From assembly GCF_049959315.1 (NCBI RefSeq), contig NZ_CP188201.1: a DNA stretch of 64,000 nt. The stretch is one strand, 5' to 3'. Numbering within the stretch: position 1 is the first letter of the stretch; every line of letters begins with the position of its first letter. Positions 17,788 through 26,533 of this stretch are shown piece by piece. The stretch is from Serratia proteamaculans_D (GTDB lineage Bacteria; Pseudomonadota; Gammaproteobacteria; Enterobacterales; Enterobacteriaceae). The notes below the pieces were generated by a model that was not told where the DNA came from, did not search any database, and worked only from the letters and a program-made list of their open reading frames with translations. Position numbers and translations under genes: made by a program.

Positions 17788-18114
17788 TTAACCGCCCGCC
17801 AGTTTGACCTTCATCCCTTTGGCTTCCAGCAGCTGTTTTAGCAAATCACGCTTATCACCCTGGATCTCAATCACGCCGTCCTTGAGCGAACCACCACAGC
17901 CACACTTCTTCTTCAGTTCAGCCGCCAGTTTTTCCAGCGCCGCATCATCAAGATCAACACCAGAGATCAGACAAACGCCCTTCCCCTTGCGCCCACTGGT
18001 CTGGCGTTGAATACGCACGATGCCATCACCCTTGTCGCGCTGTGGCTTAACTTCTTCCTGCTTGATACGCCCGCTGTCGGTGGAGTAAACCAGACGGCTG
18101 TTATCGTCCTTCAT
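17788..18114 (-). CDS. yciH: YciH, SUI1/eIF1-family translation factor homologue
   Basis: 108 residues with the SUI1 fold typical of eIF1: GRKGKGVCLISGVDLDD, the KKKCGCGGSLKDGVIEIQGD core and an amphipathic C-terminus. E. coli YciH can affect start-codon discrimination and repress translation under stress. It follows pyrF by 10 bases and is probably cotranscribed, as in E. coli. Confidence 0.92.
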   Translation of the reverse strand: MKDDNSRLVYSTDSGRIKQEEVKPQRDKGDGIVRIQRQTSGRKGKGVCLISGVDLDDAALEKLAAELKKKCGCGGSLKDGVIEIQGDKRDLLKQLLEAKGMKVKLAGG

Positions 18115-18124
18115 CAGTATCTCC

Positions 18125-18853
18125 TCAGGCCAGTGAAGCGCGAATGGCGCTCAGCGTAGCGGCAGGATCGGCAGATTGGGTGATCGGGCGCCCAATCACC
18201 ATGTAGTCAACACCCGCCGCCTGTGCCTGTACCGGCGTCATGATACGGCGCTGATCGCCGGCATCGCTGCCTGCAGGACGGATACCCGGCGTAACCAGTT
18301 GGAACTGCTGGCCACAGGCCGCTTTCAGGCGCTCGGCCTCATGCGCAGAACAAACCACGCCGTCCAGTCCACAATCGCGGGTCAGACGCGCCAGACGTTC
18401 CGCCTGCTCGGCCGGAGAGAGATCGATACCGATAGCCTGCAGATCCTCCGCCTCCATGCTGGTAAGCACGGTCACGGCGATCAACAACGGCGCCTGCGCG
18501 CCATAAGGCAGCAACGCCTCTTTGGCGGCGGTCATCATACGCGCACCGCCGCTGGCGTGGACGTTAACCATCCACACGCCCAGCTCAGCCGCCGCCGCTA
18601 CCGCACGGGCGGTGGTGTTGGGAATATCGTGGAATTTCAAATCCAGGAATACGTCGAACCCGCGGGCGTGTAAGTCACGCACCAGTTGCGGTCCAAACAG
18701 GGTGAACATTTCCTTACCCACTTTTAGCCGGCAGTCCTGCGGATCGATACGATCGGCAAATGCCAATGCTGCGCCAATATCTGCGTAATCAAGCGCAACG
18801 ATGATCGGAGATGATTTTAAGTCATTGTTATTAATGTTATTTTCAGACTTCAT
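18125..18853 (-). CDS. pyrF: Orotidine 5'-phosphate decarboxylase
   Basis: 242 residues; last step of UMP synthesis. The catalytic block DLKFHDIPNT, substrate-binding VALDYA near the N-terminus and VTPGIRP near the C-terminus are present. The ATG at 18853 is preceded by AGAAGAA; the frame extends 16 codons upstream but these are not conserved. In E. coli pyrF lies directly downstream of lapB; here two opposite-strand genes and 1.1 kb separate them, so pyrF must have its own promoter in 18854-19181. Confidence 0.94.
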   Translation of the reverse strand: MKSENNINNNDLKSSPIIVALDYADIGAALAFADRIDPQDCRLKVGKEMFTLFGPQLVRDLHARGFDVFLDLKFHDIPNTTARAVAAAAELGVWMVNVHASGGARMMTAAKEALLPYGAQAPLLIAVTVLTSMEAEDLQAIGIDLSPAEQAERLARLTRDCGLDGVVCSAHEAERLKAACGQQFQLVTPGIRPAGSDAGDQRRIMTPVQAQAAGVDYMVIGRPITQSADPAATLSAIRASLA

Positions 18854-19181
18854 TTCTTCTACCTTCTGTAAAATGGACATAACCAGGTAACAACCCGCCA
18901 AACTGACCGCCGCATTCTACATGCCAGCCGACAGAAATCCCAGCCGCAGCGCAGCCTGCAGTTAAGTAATGTTAGCCCCAGGTTCGTCATCAAGCGTCAA
19001 TATAGCCCCGATGCCATTAACCCAGGCTGCGTAAAGCGCCGTAAAGATGCGTAAATTGTTAATCAGATATTTTGAATAACATGCTCAGCATTATCAGATT
19101 TTAAATCTATATGGATGCTTTATTATTCAACACATCGGAAGCGAACGGCTTCCAACCTAAATAAACAGACTGGAGTATCTT
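18854..19181. other. Divergent promoter region of pyrF and the DUF1471 gene
   Basis: No gene. Bases 19040-19130 are AT-rich and lie upstream of the DUF1471 gene; no recognisable operator was found. Confidence 0.35.
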
Positions 19182-19442
19182 ATGAAAAGCATCAAATATT
19201 TTGCAGCAGCAGCCGCTATCGCCATGACCTCTTTTGCTACCTTCGCCGCTGAGCCGGTAGACCTGCAGCAGGCCACCAGCCTGACCGCATCCGGTGTCGT
19301 CTCTGCAGGCCATGCCACGACTCTGAGCGGCCTGGAAGCCAAACTGGCTGCCAAAGCCGAAGCCCAGGGTGCCAGCAGCTACCGCATTATCTCTGCCGGT
19401 GGTAATAACATGCTAAGTGGCACCGCCGTCATCTACAAATAA
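19182..19442 (+). CDS. DUF1471 (YahO/BhsA/McbA-type) periplasmic stress protein
   Basis: 86 residues with a signal peptide (about 1-22, ending TFA) and a C-terminal DUF1471 domain (VSAGHATTLSGLEAKLAAKA, SYRIISAGGNNMLSGTAVIYK). Family members are small exported proteins of stress response, biofilm and surface properties, and often occur in many copies per genome. Which paralogue this is cannot be told. GGAG precedes the ATG at the usual distance. Together with the next gene it interrupts the lapB-pyrF pair. Confidence 0.88.
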   Translation: MKSIKYFAAAAAIAMTSFATFAAEPVDLQQATSLTASGVVSAGHATTLSGLEAKLAAKAEAQGASSYRIISAGGNNMLSGTAVIYK

Positions 19443-19611
19443 GCACTCTGGTATAGAGCCCGGCACGCCGGGCTCTACCTCAATTCCCCCGTCTTGTCGT
19501 TCATTATCCCCTCGCTTAATGTTACAGAAATATTAAATTTTTATTACACACTAGACTCTCACTCACGACTGGCTTAGCTTGAAGGCAATCTTCCCGCAGA
19601 AAGGCTTCAAA

Positions 19612-19908
19612 ATGAGCGAGATATCTACACTAACGATTAAAATCCCTCTGGAACTCAAAGAAAAAATTCGTGCCATTGCCGCCGATAACCAACTTTCTCT
19701 GAGCGCCGAGGTCTGTCAACGCCTTGAAAACAGCTTCGACTTACCGGCCAAGGCCGACAAAACCGCCAAAAAATCGGCGGAGTTGCATCACGGTGAAATT
19801 GACAATCAGGGGATTGAAGAGGAAATCGAGCAGCCGCTGAACCAGAAAGAATTGAAGAAACTGCGTCAACTGCTGAAAGGCGGCGTCAAAGCCGGCAAGA
19901 AAAAATAA
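19612..19908 (+). CDS. Arc-like ribbon-helix-helix protein with basic tail
   Basis: 98 residues. The N-terminal segment TLTIKIPLELKEKIRAIAADNQLSLSAEVCQRLE reads as a ribbon-helix-helix DNA-binding motif (residues 5-42), like Arc/MetJ proteins. A charged linker and a Lys-rich C-terminus (GGVKAGKKK) follow. AAAGG lies upstream of the ATG at 19612; the frame runs 11 codons further up to a TTG without support. Such proteins can be antitoxins or repressors, but no toxin gene adjoins it. Function unknown. Confidence 0.7.
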   Translation: MSEISTLTIKIPLELKEKIRAIAADNQLSLSAEVCQRLENSFDLPAKADKTAKKSAELHHGEIDNQGIEEEIEQPLNQKELKKLRQLLKGGVKAGKKK

Positions 19909-19923
19909 AGCGCTAACATCATA

Positions 19924-19952
19924 AAAACGGGGCTATTTTAGCCCCGTTTTTA
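19924..19952. terminator. Bidirectional terminator between the RHH gene and lapB
   Basis: AAAACGGGGCTA / TAGCCCCGTTTT with a 3-nt loop; A-run on the left and T-run on the right allow termination in both directions. Confidence 0.92.
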
Positions 19953-19959
19953 TTGCCAC

Positions 19960-21129
19960 TTATTGTCCATCCAACCCGCGGATCGGTTTAACCGATGACC
20001 AGGCCCGGCATGAAGGGCAATGCCAATACAGCGAGTGTGCGGTAAACCCACATTTATGGCAGCGATAGCGCGGCTTGGTACGTATTTGCTCGCCGACCAT
20101 ATCACGCAGTAACAACAGGCTTTCTTTCGCACGGCCATCTTCCGCATCAGCCAGGTGATAGTCCATCAGGCGATAGAATACCCGCATCGTCGGGTGGCGC
20201 TGGAGCTGGCGGTTGATGTACACCTGCACCACGTCACGGCCTTCATTCTGCTCAATAATTTCCGCCAGCATCAGCTCAGCGGTGGCACCGGTATTTTCTT
20301 CAACACAGCGTTTGAGGAAGTCCGCCCAATCCTGTTGCTGTTCCAGATGCTGGTAACACTCATGCAGCATCGGCAAGGTTTCGCTCACCAGCTCTTTATC
20401 CTGGTTCAGCACTCGCGTCAGCGATTCAACCGCCTTGGCGTATTCACCCTGCGCCATATAAATACGCCCCACCATTATAGAAACCCGGGCGCACTGTTTA
20501 TCTGCCGAGGCCGCTTTTTTCAGCAAGCCCATCGCCTTATCGAGATCGTCACTGCCCATCGCCTGCAATGCCAGTTCGCAGTAGAAATGGGCGATCTCGA
20601 TACGTTGTTTATCTTTACCCAATTTGACCAGTTTTTCCGCCACGTCGATGGCTTTTTGCCAGTCGCTGGTGGCCTGGTGGATCACCAACAGTTGCTGCAA
20701 CGCGGAAATACGGAAATCTTCTTCGCCGATTAACTGGCCAAACATATCTTCGGCGCGGTCGTACATGCCGGCGGCCATATAATCGCGGCCCAGCTGTTGC
20801 ACGGCCAGCAGACGTTGCTCGAAGGTCAGGGAGGCGCTTTCCATCAGTGCCTGATGGATGCGGATTGCGCGGTCTACTTCGCCGCGCGAACGGAACAGGT
20901 TACCCAGCGTCAGGTGGGCTTCTACGGTATTGCTGTCCTCTTTCAGCATATCAAGGAACAGATCGACCGCTTTATCCTGCTGGTTGGAAAGCAGGAAGTT
21001 AACCCCGGCCACATACTCACGCGACAGACGGTTGGCTTCCTGTTGTTTGTCCTGTTGAGCACTTCTGCGCCCCATGTACCAGCCGTACGCGGCAGCCACG
21101 GGCAACAACAGAAACAGCAGCTCTAACAT
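19960..21129 (-). CDS. lapB: LapB (YciM), LPS assembly protein
   Basis: 389 residues as in E. coli. An N-terminal membrane anchor (1-20) is followed by a series of TPR repeats facing the cytoplasm and a C-terminal rubredoxin-like zinc knuckle (CHKCG and CPSC, about residues 358-374). LapB delivers LpxC to FtsH and so limits LPS synthesis. It is cotranscribed with lapA, with 6 bases between them. Confidence 0.96.
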   Translation of the reverse strand: MLELLFLLLPVAAAYGWYMGRRSAQQDKQQEANRLSREYVAGVNFLLSNQQDKAVDLFLDMLKEDSNTVEAHLTLGNLFRSRGEVDRAIRIHQALMESASLTFEQRLLAVQQLGRDYMAAGMYDRAEDMFGQLIGEEDFRISALQQLLVIHQATSDWQKAIDVAEKLVKLGKDKQRIEIAHFYCELALQAMGSDDLDKAMGLLKKAASADKQCARVSIMVGRIYMAQGEYAKAVESLTRVLNQDKELVSETLPMLHECYQHLEQQQDWADFLKRCVEENTGATAELMLAEIIEQNEGRDVVQVYINRQLQRHPTMRVFYRLMDYHLADAEDGRAKESLLLLRDMVGEQIRTKPRYRCHKCGFTAHSLYWHCPSCRAWSSVKPIRGLDGQ

Positions 21130-21135
21130 AGAAGG

Positions 21136-21438
21136 TTATTCCTTGCTGACAACGGACGGAACTGCCGATTCAGCAGGTTGTTCAAGCTGCAGTTCCAGCC
21201 TTTTGATTTTGCGTTCGGCTCGCCCCAACGCAATGCGGGTACGCAGATAAAACAGGCCACAAATGACCCAGCCGATAACAAAACCGGCGCCAAACAACGC
21301 CGCCAACAGGGTCGATACGCGATAGTCGCCCTGCGCAACCAGATAGTTAAAACTTACGACCTGATCGTTATGCGCGCCCAACGTGACAGAAATCACGAAA
21401 ATCACCAGAACCAACAAAAAAATCAGCAAATATTTCAC
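21136..21438 (-). CDS. lapA: LapA (YciS), LPS assembly protein
   Basis: 100 residues with two membrane segments (about 1-20 and 42-65) and a basic, helical C-terminal part (IALGRAERKIKRLELQLEQ), the DUF1049 pattern. It is the partner of LapB at the inner membrane. It is first gene of the lapAB unit; the ERIC repeat begins 37 bases upstream of its start codon. Confidence 0.94.
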   Translation of the reverse strand: MKYLLIFLLVLVIFVISVTLGAHNDQVVSFNYLVAQGDYRVSTLLAALFGAGFVIGWVICGLFYLRTRIALGRAERKIKRLELQLEQPAESAVPSVVSKE

Positions 21439-21475
21439 ATTCTTTCCCGCGATGCCGAGTTAATCGGATGAATTC

Positions 21476-21600
21476 TACCCTATAGCTCTCAAGTTGTAGC
21501 CAGGCGGCCAGCTCGCTCATCTCCAGGCGCTTACTCAAGTAAGTAACTGGTGTGAGCGAGTGCAGATAACAACGCTGCGACTTGAAAGATGACGGGTATA
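21476..21600. repeat. ERIC repeat (enterobacterial repetitive intergenic consensus)
   Basis: About 125 bp imperfect palindrome with typical ERIC landmarks: start TACCCTATAG, inner CTTACTCAAGTAAGTAACTG, GTGAGCGAGTGCAG, and end CTTGAAAGATGACGGGTATA. It lies between the divergent-end region of lapA and pgpB, close to the lapA promoter, and could affect lapAB transcription or transcript stability. Confidence 0.88.
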
Positions 21601-21847
21601 TGCCAATACGTGGCTTCCCTAACCTTTAAGTTAGCATTTCCCATCGTGGCAGGGAAACCCTGCGGCACGATAAAACCACATATCTGCTGGCATATTCGAC
21701 AGTAAACGACGCTCCCGACCAAATTAATGAGAAAGCTTCTCAAAATAATAGATTAATAAGGATGTGGGGGCATTAATAAGAATTGCAATGACGGGAAATG
21801 TAAGCGGTTAATGCGGTGTCATAGCGATACCGCATTAAGTGACAGCG
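21601..21847. other. Intergenic region with two hairpins, upstream of lapA and downstream of pgpB
   Basis: No gene. GCAGGG / CCCTGC with a 3-nt loop, nested in ATCGTG / CACGAT, forms a strong hairpin at 21643-21671. A second hairpin near pgpB is listed separately. Confidence 0.4.
21808..21838 (-). terminator. Probable pgpB terminator
   Basis: TTAATGCGGT / ACCGCATTAA arms, nine bases past the pgpB stop. The downstream tract on the minus strand is only moderately T-rich. Confidence 0.5.
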
Positions 21848-22621
21848 TCACCTGGTTTTATCTTCCGAGGTTCTTTCCGCTATTTCCTGCTGCTCTTGCG
21901 GCGGTGGCGTTAAAGGGCCAAACCAGCGTTGGGCCAACCAGCAAGCTATCGTCACCAACAGCCAGCTGAGCAAGGTCGCCACAGCCAGATCCCGTGGCCA
22001 ATGCATGCCCAGTACTAAGCGGCTACCCATGACACCTATTGCCCATACCATCAAGACCGCGACGGTCTTGTAGTGCCGTCGTGGCCACAACAGCCCTACG
22101 CCCAATAGCGCCCAACTGGCGGCAAACATCGTGTGGCCGGAAGGGAACGCAAAGCCGGTCTCAAACTGCCAGTGCTCACGTAGCCATACCGGTACCAGCG
22201 CTTGATCCTGAAGTTGCTCTTTCACCAATGCGCCCCTCTCTTTACGTTTGAGCGAGTAAAAGTATTTTTCATCAATCTGGTGGGCCGACTCTAACCACAG
22301 CACAAACGGCCGAGGTTCCTGCACGCGATCCTTGATCAACGACTTCACGCCCTGTCCGATCAGAATCGATGCGCTGAGCAGCACCAACAACCCAATGGCC
22401 GGTCGGATACGAAAACGCAGGCACCACAAAAACCAGGCGCCAAGAATAATACTGGTGAGGATACCCCAGGGCGAAGTGACTGTTTCAGTGAGCCAGTACA
22501 GGCCTTTCAGCAGCCTGCCGTCGCCACCCGGTTGCCATTGCCAGCCGGAAATCCATACCGCCAGCGGCATCAGCAACAGCACTAGTGCGCCTGCCGCCGT
22601 ACGTTTTGCAATCTCAAACAT
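21848..22621 (-). CDS. pgpB: PgpB, phosphatidylglycerophosphatase B / undecaprenyl-pyrophosphate phosphatase
   Basis: 257-residue inner-membrane PAP2 phosphatase. The three PAP2 motifs are visible: KDRVQEPRP, FPSGHTMFAAS with the acid/base His, and SRLVLGMHWPRD with the nucleophilic His. Start chosen at MFEIAKRTAAG, because AGGA sits eight bases upstream and the N-terminus then matches E. coli; other ATGs lie two and six codons upstream. It dephosphorylates phosphatidylglycerophosphate and undecaprenyl pyrophosphate. Divergent from ribA. Confidence 0.93.
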   Translation of the reverse strand: MFEIAKRTAAGALVLLLMPLAVWISGWQWQPGGDGRLLKGLYWLTETVTSPWGILTSIILGAWFLWCLRFRIRPAIGLLVLLSASILIGQGVKSLIKDRVQEPRPFVLWLESAHQIDEKYFYSLKRKERGALVKEQLQDQALVPVWLREHWQFETGFAFPSGHTMFAASWALLGVGLLWPRRHYKTVAVLMVWAIGVMGSRLVLGMHWPRDLAVATLLSWLLVTIACWLAQRWFGPLTPPPQEQQEIAERTSEDKTR

Positions 22622-22898
22622 TCCCATGGTCCTTTGCATAAGCCAATTTGCAGTGTAACAATCTTGCAATATTGATAACACTCGAAAAATTAAACAGATA
22701 AACGGCCTATTGCAATAATAGTTGGCTGAAAACGCCGGATGCTGATTTGCTAAGCACCTCAGGGCAAGAAGTTATGGCAAAATAGCCGATAATTAATGAA
22801 ATGCCGATCGTCGTTGCGCATTTAATACTGGTCAGCTAACTGACCCGGAAGTAGGATGCGCAACCATGATTGAATCGGAAGTATTTGTGGAGAGCAAC

Positions 22899-23492
22899 AT
22901 GCAGCTTAAACGGGTGGCAGAGGCCAAATTGCCAACACCTTGGGGCGATTTCCTGATGGTAGGATTCGAAGAACTGGCGACCGGGCACGATCATCTGGCG
23001 CTGGTGTTCGGGGATATTTCTGGCGCAACACCGGTACTCTCACGGGTACATTCTGAGTGTCTGACCGGTGATGCCTTATTCAGCCTGCGTTGTGACTGCG
23101 GTTTTCAGCTGGAAGCCGCACTGGAGCATATCGCGGAAGAAGGTCGCGGTATCCTGCTTTACCATCGCCAGGAAGGTCGTAATATCGGTTTGCTGAACAA
23201 GATCCGCGCTTATGCCCTGCAGGACAAGGGAGCTGATACGGTAGAAGCCAACCACCAGTTGGGTTTTGCTGCGGATGAACGTGATTTCACCTTGTGTGCG
23301 GATATGTTCAAGCTGCTGGGCGTGGATGCAGTGCGTTTACTGACCAACAACCCGAAAAAGGTCGAGATCCTGACCGAAGCCGGTATCAACATTACCGAGC
23401 GTGTGCCACTGATCGTCGGTCGTAACCCGAAGAACGAGCGTTACCTGGCCACCAAGGCCGCAAAAATGGGCCATTTGCTGGACCAGGAGTAA
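22899..23492 (+). CDS. ribA: GTP cyclohydrolase II
   Basis: 197 residues; first step of riboflavin synthesis, opening GTP with release of formate and pyrophosphate. Zinc-binding Cys residues are in CLTGDALFSLRCDCGFQ, followed by the catalytic YHRQEGRNIGL region. The ATG at 22899 has GGAG upstream and matches the E. coli start MQLKRVAEAKLPTPWG; the frame runs 11 codons further upstream. Confidence 0.96.
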   Translation: MQLKRVAEAKLPTPWGDFLMVGFEELATGHDHLALVFGDISGATPVLSRVHSECLTGDALFSLRCDCGFQLEAALEHIAEEGRGILLYHRQEGRNIGLLNKIRAYALQDKGADTVEANHQLGFAADERDFTLCADMFKLLGVDAVRLLTNNPKKVEILTEAGINITERVPLIVGRNPKNERYLATKAAKMGHLLDQE

Positions 23493-23512
23493 TTTCCTCG
23501 CGGGAAAAAATC

Positions 23513-23539
23513 AGGGCGCCATGAAAGGCGCCCTTTTTA
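23513..23539. terminator. Terminator between convergent ribA and acnA
   Basis: AGGGCGCC / GGCGCCCT with a 6-nt loop and T-run for ribA; an A-run on the other side allows use by acnA too. Confidence 0.9.
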
Positions 23540-26212
23540 TTACAGCATTTTCCTGATCACGTAGTGCAGAATGCCGTCATTTTCATAGTAGGTCAGCTCA
23601 TTGCCGGTATCGATACGGCAACGGGTATTAACCACTTCCTTACGCCCATCGGCATAAGTGATCAGCACCGGCACCACTTGCCCTGGTTTCAGCGTTTGTA
23701 ACCCGCTGACGCTGATCTGCTCATCACCACTCAGTCCCAGGGTTTTGCGCGTCACACCTGCCGGGAACTCCAGTGGCAAAATGCCCATACCAATCAGGTT
23801 GGAACGGTGAATACGCTCAAAGGACTCGGCAATCACCACGCGAACCCCCAACAAACGTGGCCCTTTCGCAGCCCAGTCACGGCTGGAGCCGGAACCGTAT
23901 TCTTTACCGGCGATCACCGCCAACGGTACCTGCTCCTGCTGATACTGCATCGCAGCATCGTAGATTGATAACTGATTCTGTGAAGGGATATGGCGGGTAT
24001 AACCCCCTTCAACTCCCGGCACCATTTCGTTACGGATGCGGATGTTGGCAAAGGTGCCACGCATCATGACTTCATGGTTACCACGGCGTGAACCGTAGGA
24101 GTTGAAATCCAGCGCCGCAACGCCATGATCGCTCAGATAGCGGCCTGCCGGGCTGTCGCGTTTGATGTTCCCTGCCGGTGAGATATGGTCGGTGGTCACC
24201 GAGTCGGCCAGGATTGCCAGGATGCGGGCGTCCTTGATGTCCTGCACCGGATCCGGCTGCACTTTCATGCTGCTGAAGAACGGCGGATGGCGAATATAGG
24301 TAGACTCCGCCTGCCATGGATAGGTGGCCGAACCGGCAACCTGTATCGACTGCCAGTTGGCGTCACCGTCAAATACCGCGCCGTATTCCTTATGGAACAT
24401 CTCGGTACGCACTTCCTCAACTGCCAGGGCAATGTCCTGGCTGCTCGGCCAAATATCCTTCAGATACACCGGCTGGCCGTCACGGCCTTCACCCAGTGGC
24501 TCTTTGGTCAGATCAATCTTCATACTGCCGGCCAGTGCATAGGCAACCACCAGCGGTGGCGAGGCCAGCCAGTTGGTCTTCACCAGCGGATGAATACGGC
24601 CCTCGAAGTTACGGTTGCCTGACAACACCGCACCTACGGTCAGATCGCCCTCTTTAATCGCCTGTTCAATAGGCTCAGGCAATGGCCCAGAGTTACCGAT
24701 ACAGGTGGTGCAGCCGTAACCCACCAGGTTAAACCCAAGTTCTTCCAGGTAGGACGTCAGCTTGGCGCTGTCGAAATAGTCGGTTACCACTTTGGATCCC
24801 GGTGCCAACGAGGTTTTCACCCAGGGTTTGGTTCTCAGCCCTTTTTTCACCGCATTTTTTGCCAGCAAGCCGGCTGCCATCATTACGCTGGGGTTGGAAG
24901 TGTTGGTACAGGAGGTAATGGCGGCGATCACCACCGCGCCGTTATGCAGGTCGTGCTGCTGCCCATTAAGGGTGAAGGGTTTAAATTCGGATTTCCGTTG
25001 CTGGTTGCCGATCTCCAGTTCGGTAGCGGCATTGAAAGCCTTGGGTACCTCTGGCAACGCCACGCGATCCTGCGGACGCTTCGGCCCGGCCAGGCTGGCT
25101 ACCACCGTCGACATATCCAGTGCCAGAGTGCTGGTAAACACCGGCTCGTCGCCAGGGTTGCGCCACATGCCCTGCGCTTTGGCGTAGGCTTCCACCAGCG
25201 CGATTTGCTCATCGCTGCGGCCACTCAGCTTCATATACCCCAGCGTCACTTCGTCCACCGGGAAGAAGCCACAGGTCGCACCAAACTCCGGTGACATGTT
25301 GGCAATGGTCGCTCGGTCAGCCAGCGGGAGATCCGCCAGGCCGTCCCCGTAGAACTCCACAAACTTGCCCACGACGCCGTGCTTACGCAGCATCTGGGTG
25401 ACGGTCAACACCAGGTCGGTAGCGGTAATGCCCTCACTGAGCTTACCGGTGAGTTTAAAACCCACCACGTCGGGGATCAGCATCGATACTGGCTGACCAA
25501 GCATCGCCGCTTCGGCTTCAATACCCCCCACGCCCCAACCAAGAATGCCCAGGCCGTTAATCATGGTAGTGTGGGAGTCGGTGCCCACCAGCGTGTCCGG
25601 ATAGGCAATGCGCTGACCGCTTTCGTCGGTGTGCCACACGGTTTGACCAAGATACTCCAGGTTAACCTGGTGACAGATACCGGTGCCCGGCGGCACTACG
25701 CGGAAACGGTTGAAGGCTTTCTGCCCCCAACGCAGGAAGGTATAGCGCTCGTGGTTGCGCTCCATTTCGATACGTACGTTTTCTTCAAACGCTTCGTCAT
25801 CGCCGAACTCATCAACGGTGACCGAGTGGTCAATCACCAGATCGACCGGTGACAACGGGTTAACCTGGTCAACATTGCCGCCCAATCGCTGCACTGCTTC
25901 ACGCATCGCGGCCAGGTCCACCACCGCAGGCACGCCGGTAAAATCCTGCATCAATACACGGGCCGGGCGGTAGGCAATCTCGCGGTCGGCATGACCGGTC
26001 TGTAACCAGCCAACGATAGCTTTAAGGTCGTCGACCTGCACGGTGTCGCCATCCACATGGCGTAACAGGTTTTCCAACAGCACTTTCATTGATTTTGGCA
26101 GCCGGTCGATATCACCCAGCTGTCTCGCGGCCAGTGGCAGACTGTAATAGCGATACTCACTATTGAGCGCAACCAGCTTATCCATACTCGTTTCACGAAG
26201 ATCGGACGACAT
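23540..26212 (-). CDS. acnA: Aconitate hydratase A
   Basis: 890 residues against 891 in E. coli. It isomerises citrate and isocitrate with a [4Fe-4S] cluster held by Cys in SCTNTSNPSV and GCTTCIGNSG. Substrate residues GTDSHTTMINGLG and GSGSSRDWAAKG are present. AcnA is the stress-resistant aconitase of enterobacteria, induced by oxidative and iron stress. It is monocistronic and convergent with ribA. Confidence 0.97.
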   Translation of the reverse strand: MSSDLRETSMDKLVALNSEYRYYSLPLAARQLGDIDRLPKSMKVLLENLLRHVDGDTVQVDDLKAIVGWLQTGHADREIAYRPARVLMQDFTGVPAVVDLAAMREAVQRLGGNVDQVNPLSPVDLVIDHSVTVDEFGDDEAFEENVRIEMERNHERYTFLRWGQKAFNRFRVVPPGTGICHQVNLEYLGQTVWHTDESGQRIAYPDTLVGTDSHTTMINGLGILGWGVGGIEAEAAMLGQPVSMLIPDVVGFKLTGKLSEGITATDLVLTVTQMLRKHGVVGKFVEFYGDGLADLPLADRATIANMSPEFGATCGFFPVDEVTLGYMKLSGRSDEQIALVEAYAKAQGMWRNPGDEPVFTSTLALDMSTVVASLAGPKRPQDRVALPEVPKAFNAATELEIGNQQRKSEFKPFTLNGQQHDLHNGAVVIAAITSCTNTSNPSVMMAAGLLAKNAVKKGLRTKPWVKTSLAPGSKVVTDYFDSAKLTSYLEELGFNLVGYGCTTCIGNSGPLPEPIEQAIKEGDLTVGAVLSGNRNFEGRIHPLVKTNWLASPPLVVAYALAGSMKIDLTKEPLGEGRDGQPVYLKDIWPSSQDIALAVEEVRTEMFHKEYGAVFDGDANWQSIQVAGSATYPWQAESTYIRHPPFFSSMKVQPDPVQDIKDARILAILADSVTTDHISPAGNIKRDSPAGRYLSDHGVAALDFNSYGSRRGNHEVMMRGTFANIRIRNEMVPGVEGGYTRHIPSQNQLSIYDAAMQYQQEQVPLAVIAGKEYGSGSSRDWAAKGPRLLGVRVVIAESFERIHRSNLIGMGILPLEFPAGVTRKTLGLSGDEQISVSGLQTLKPGQVVPVLITYADGRKEVVNTRCRIDTGNELTYYENDGILHYVIRKML

Positions 26213-26533
26213 AGCTCCTCCATTTCTTATTATGCATAAAACAGGGTAATCACTGAGGTCTTACTTAAAGATAACACAAAGATGATGTAACGTTTTGATA
26301 ACAACACGTTTTGATCATAACGATAGGCAGAAGTAATCAAGAATGGAGAAGTTGTTTTTTCCCAACGGCTTAGGCATGGGCTGTGCTGAGCACAGAATAA
26401 CAAGTGGGTCATGTTCCCGCGTCGATAGCTATCTGTTAAGGTTCCTTTCCAGCCTTTCGAAGAACAACTTGCGACTTACCGCGCAGCATTGGCAGTGATG
26501 CCAAATTCATATTTTAAATCCAAGGAGCGAGCA
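26213..26533. other. Divergent region between acnA and an unknown gene
   Basis: No gene. AT-rich between 26220 and 26350, presumably with the acnA promoter; I cannot identify a SoxS/MarA or Fur box with confidence. Confidence 0.35.

Noticed and set aside
21531..21743. 70-codon frame crossing the ERIC repeat
   Set aside because: Coding across a known palindromic repeat is not credible.
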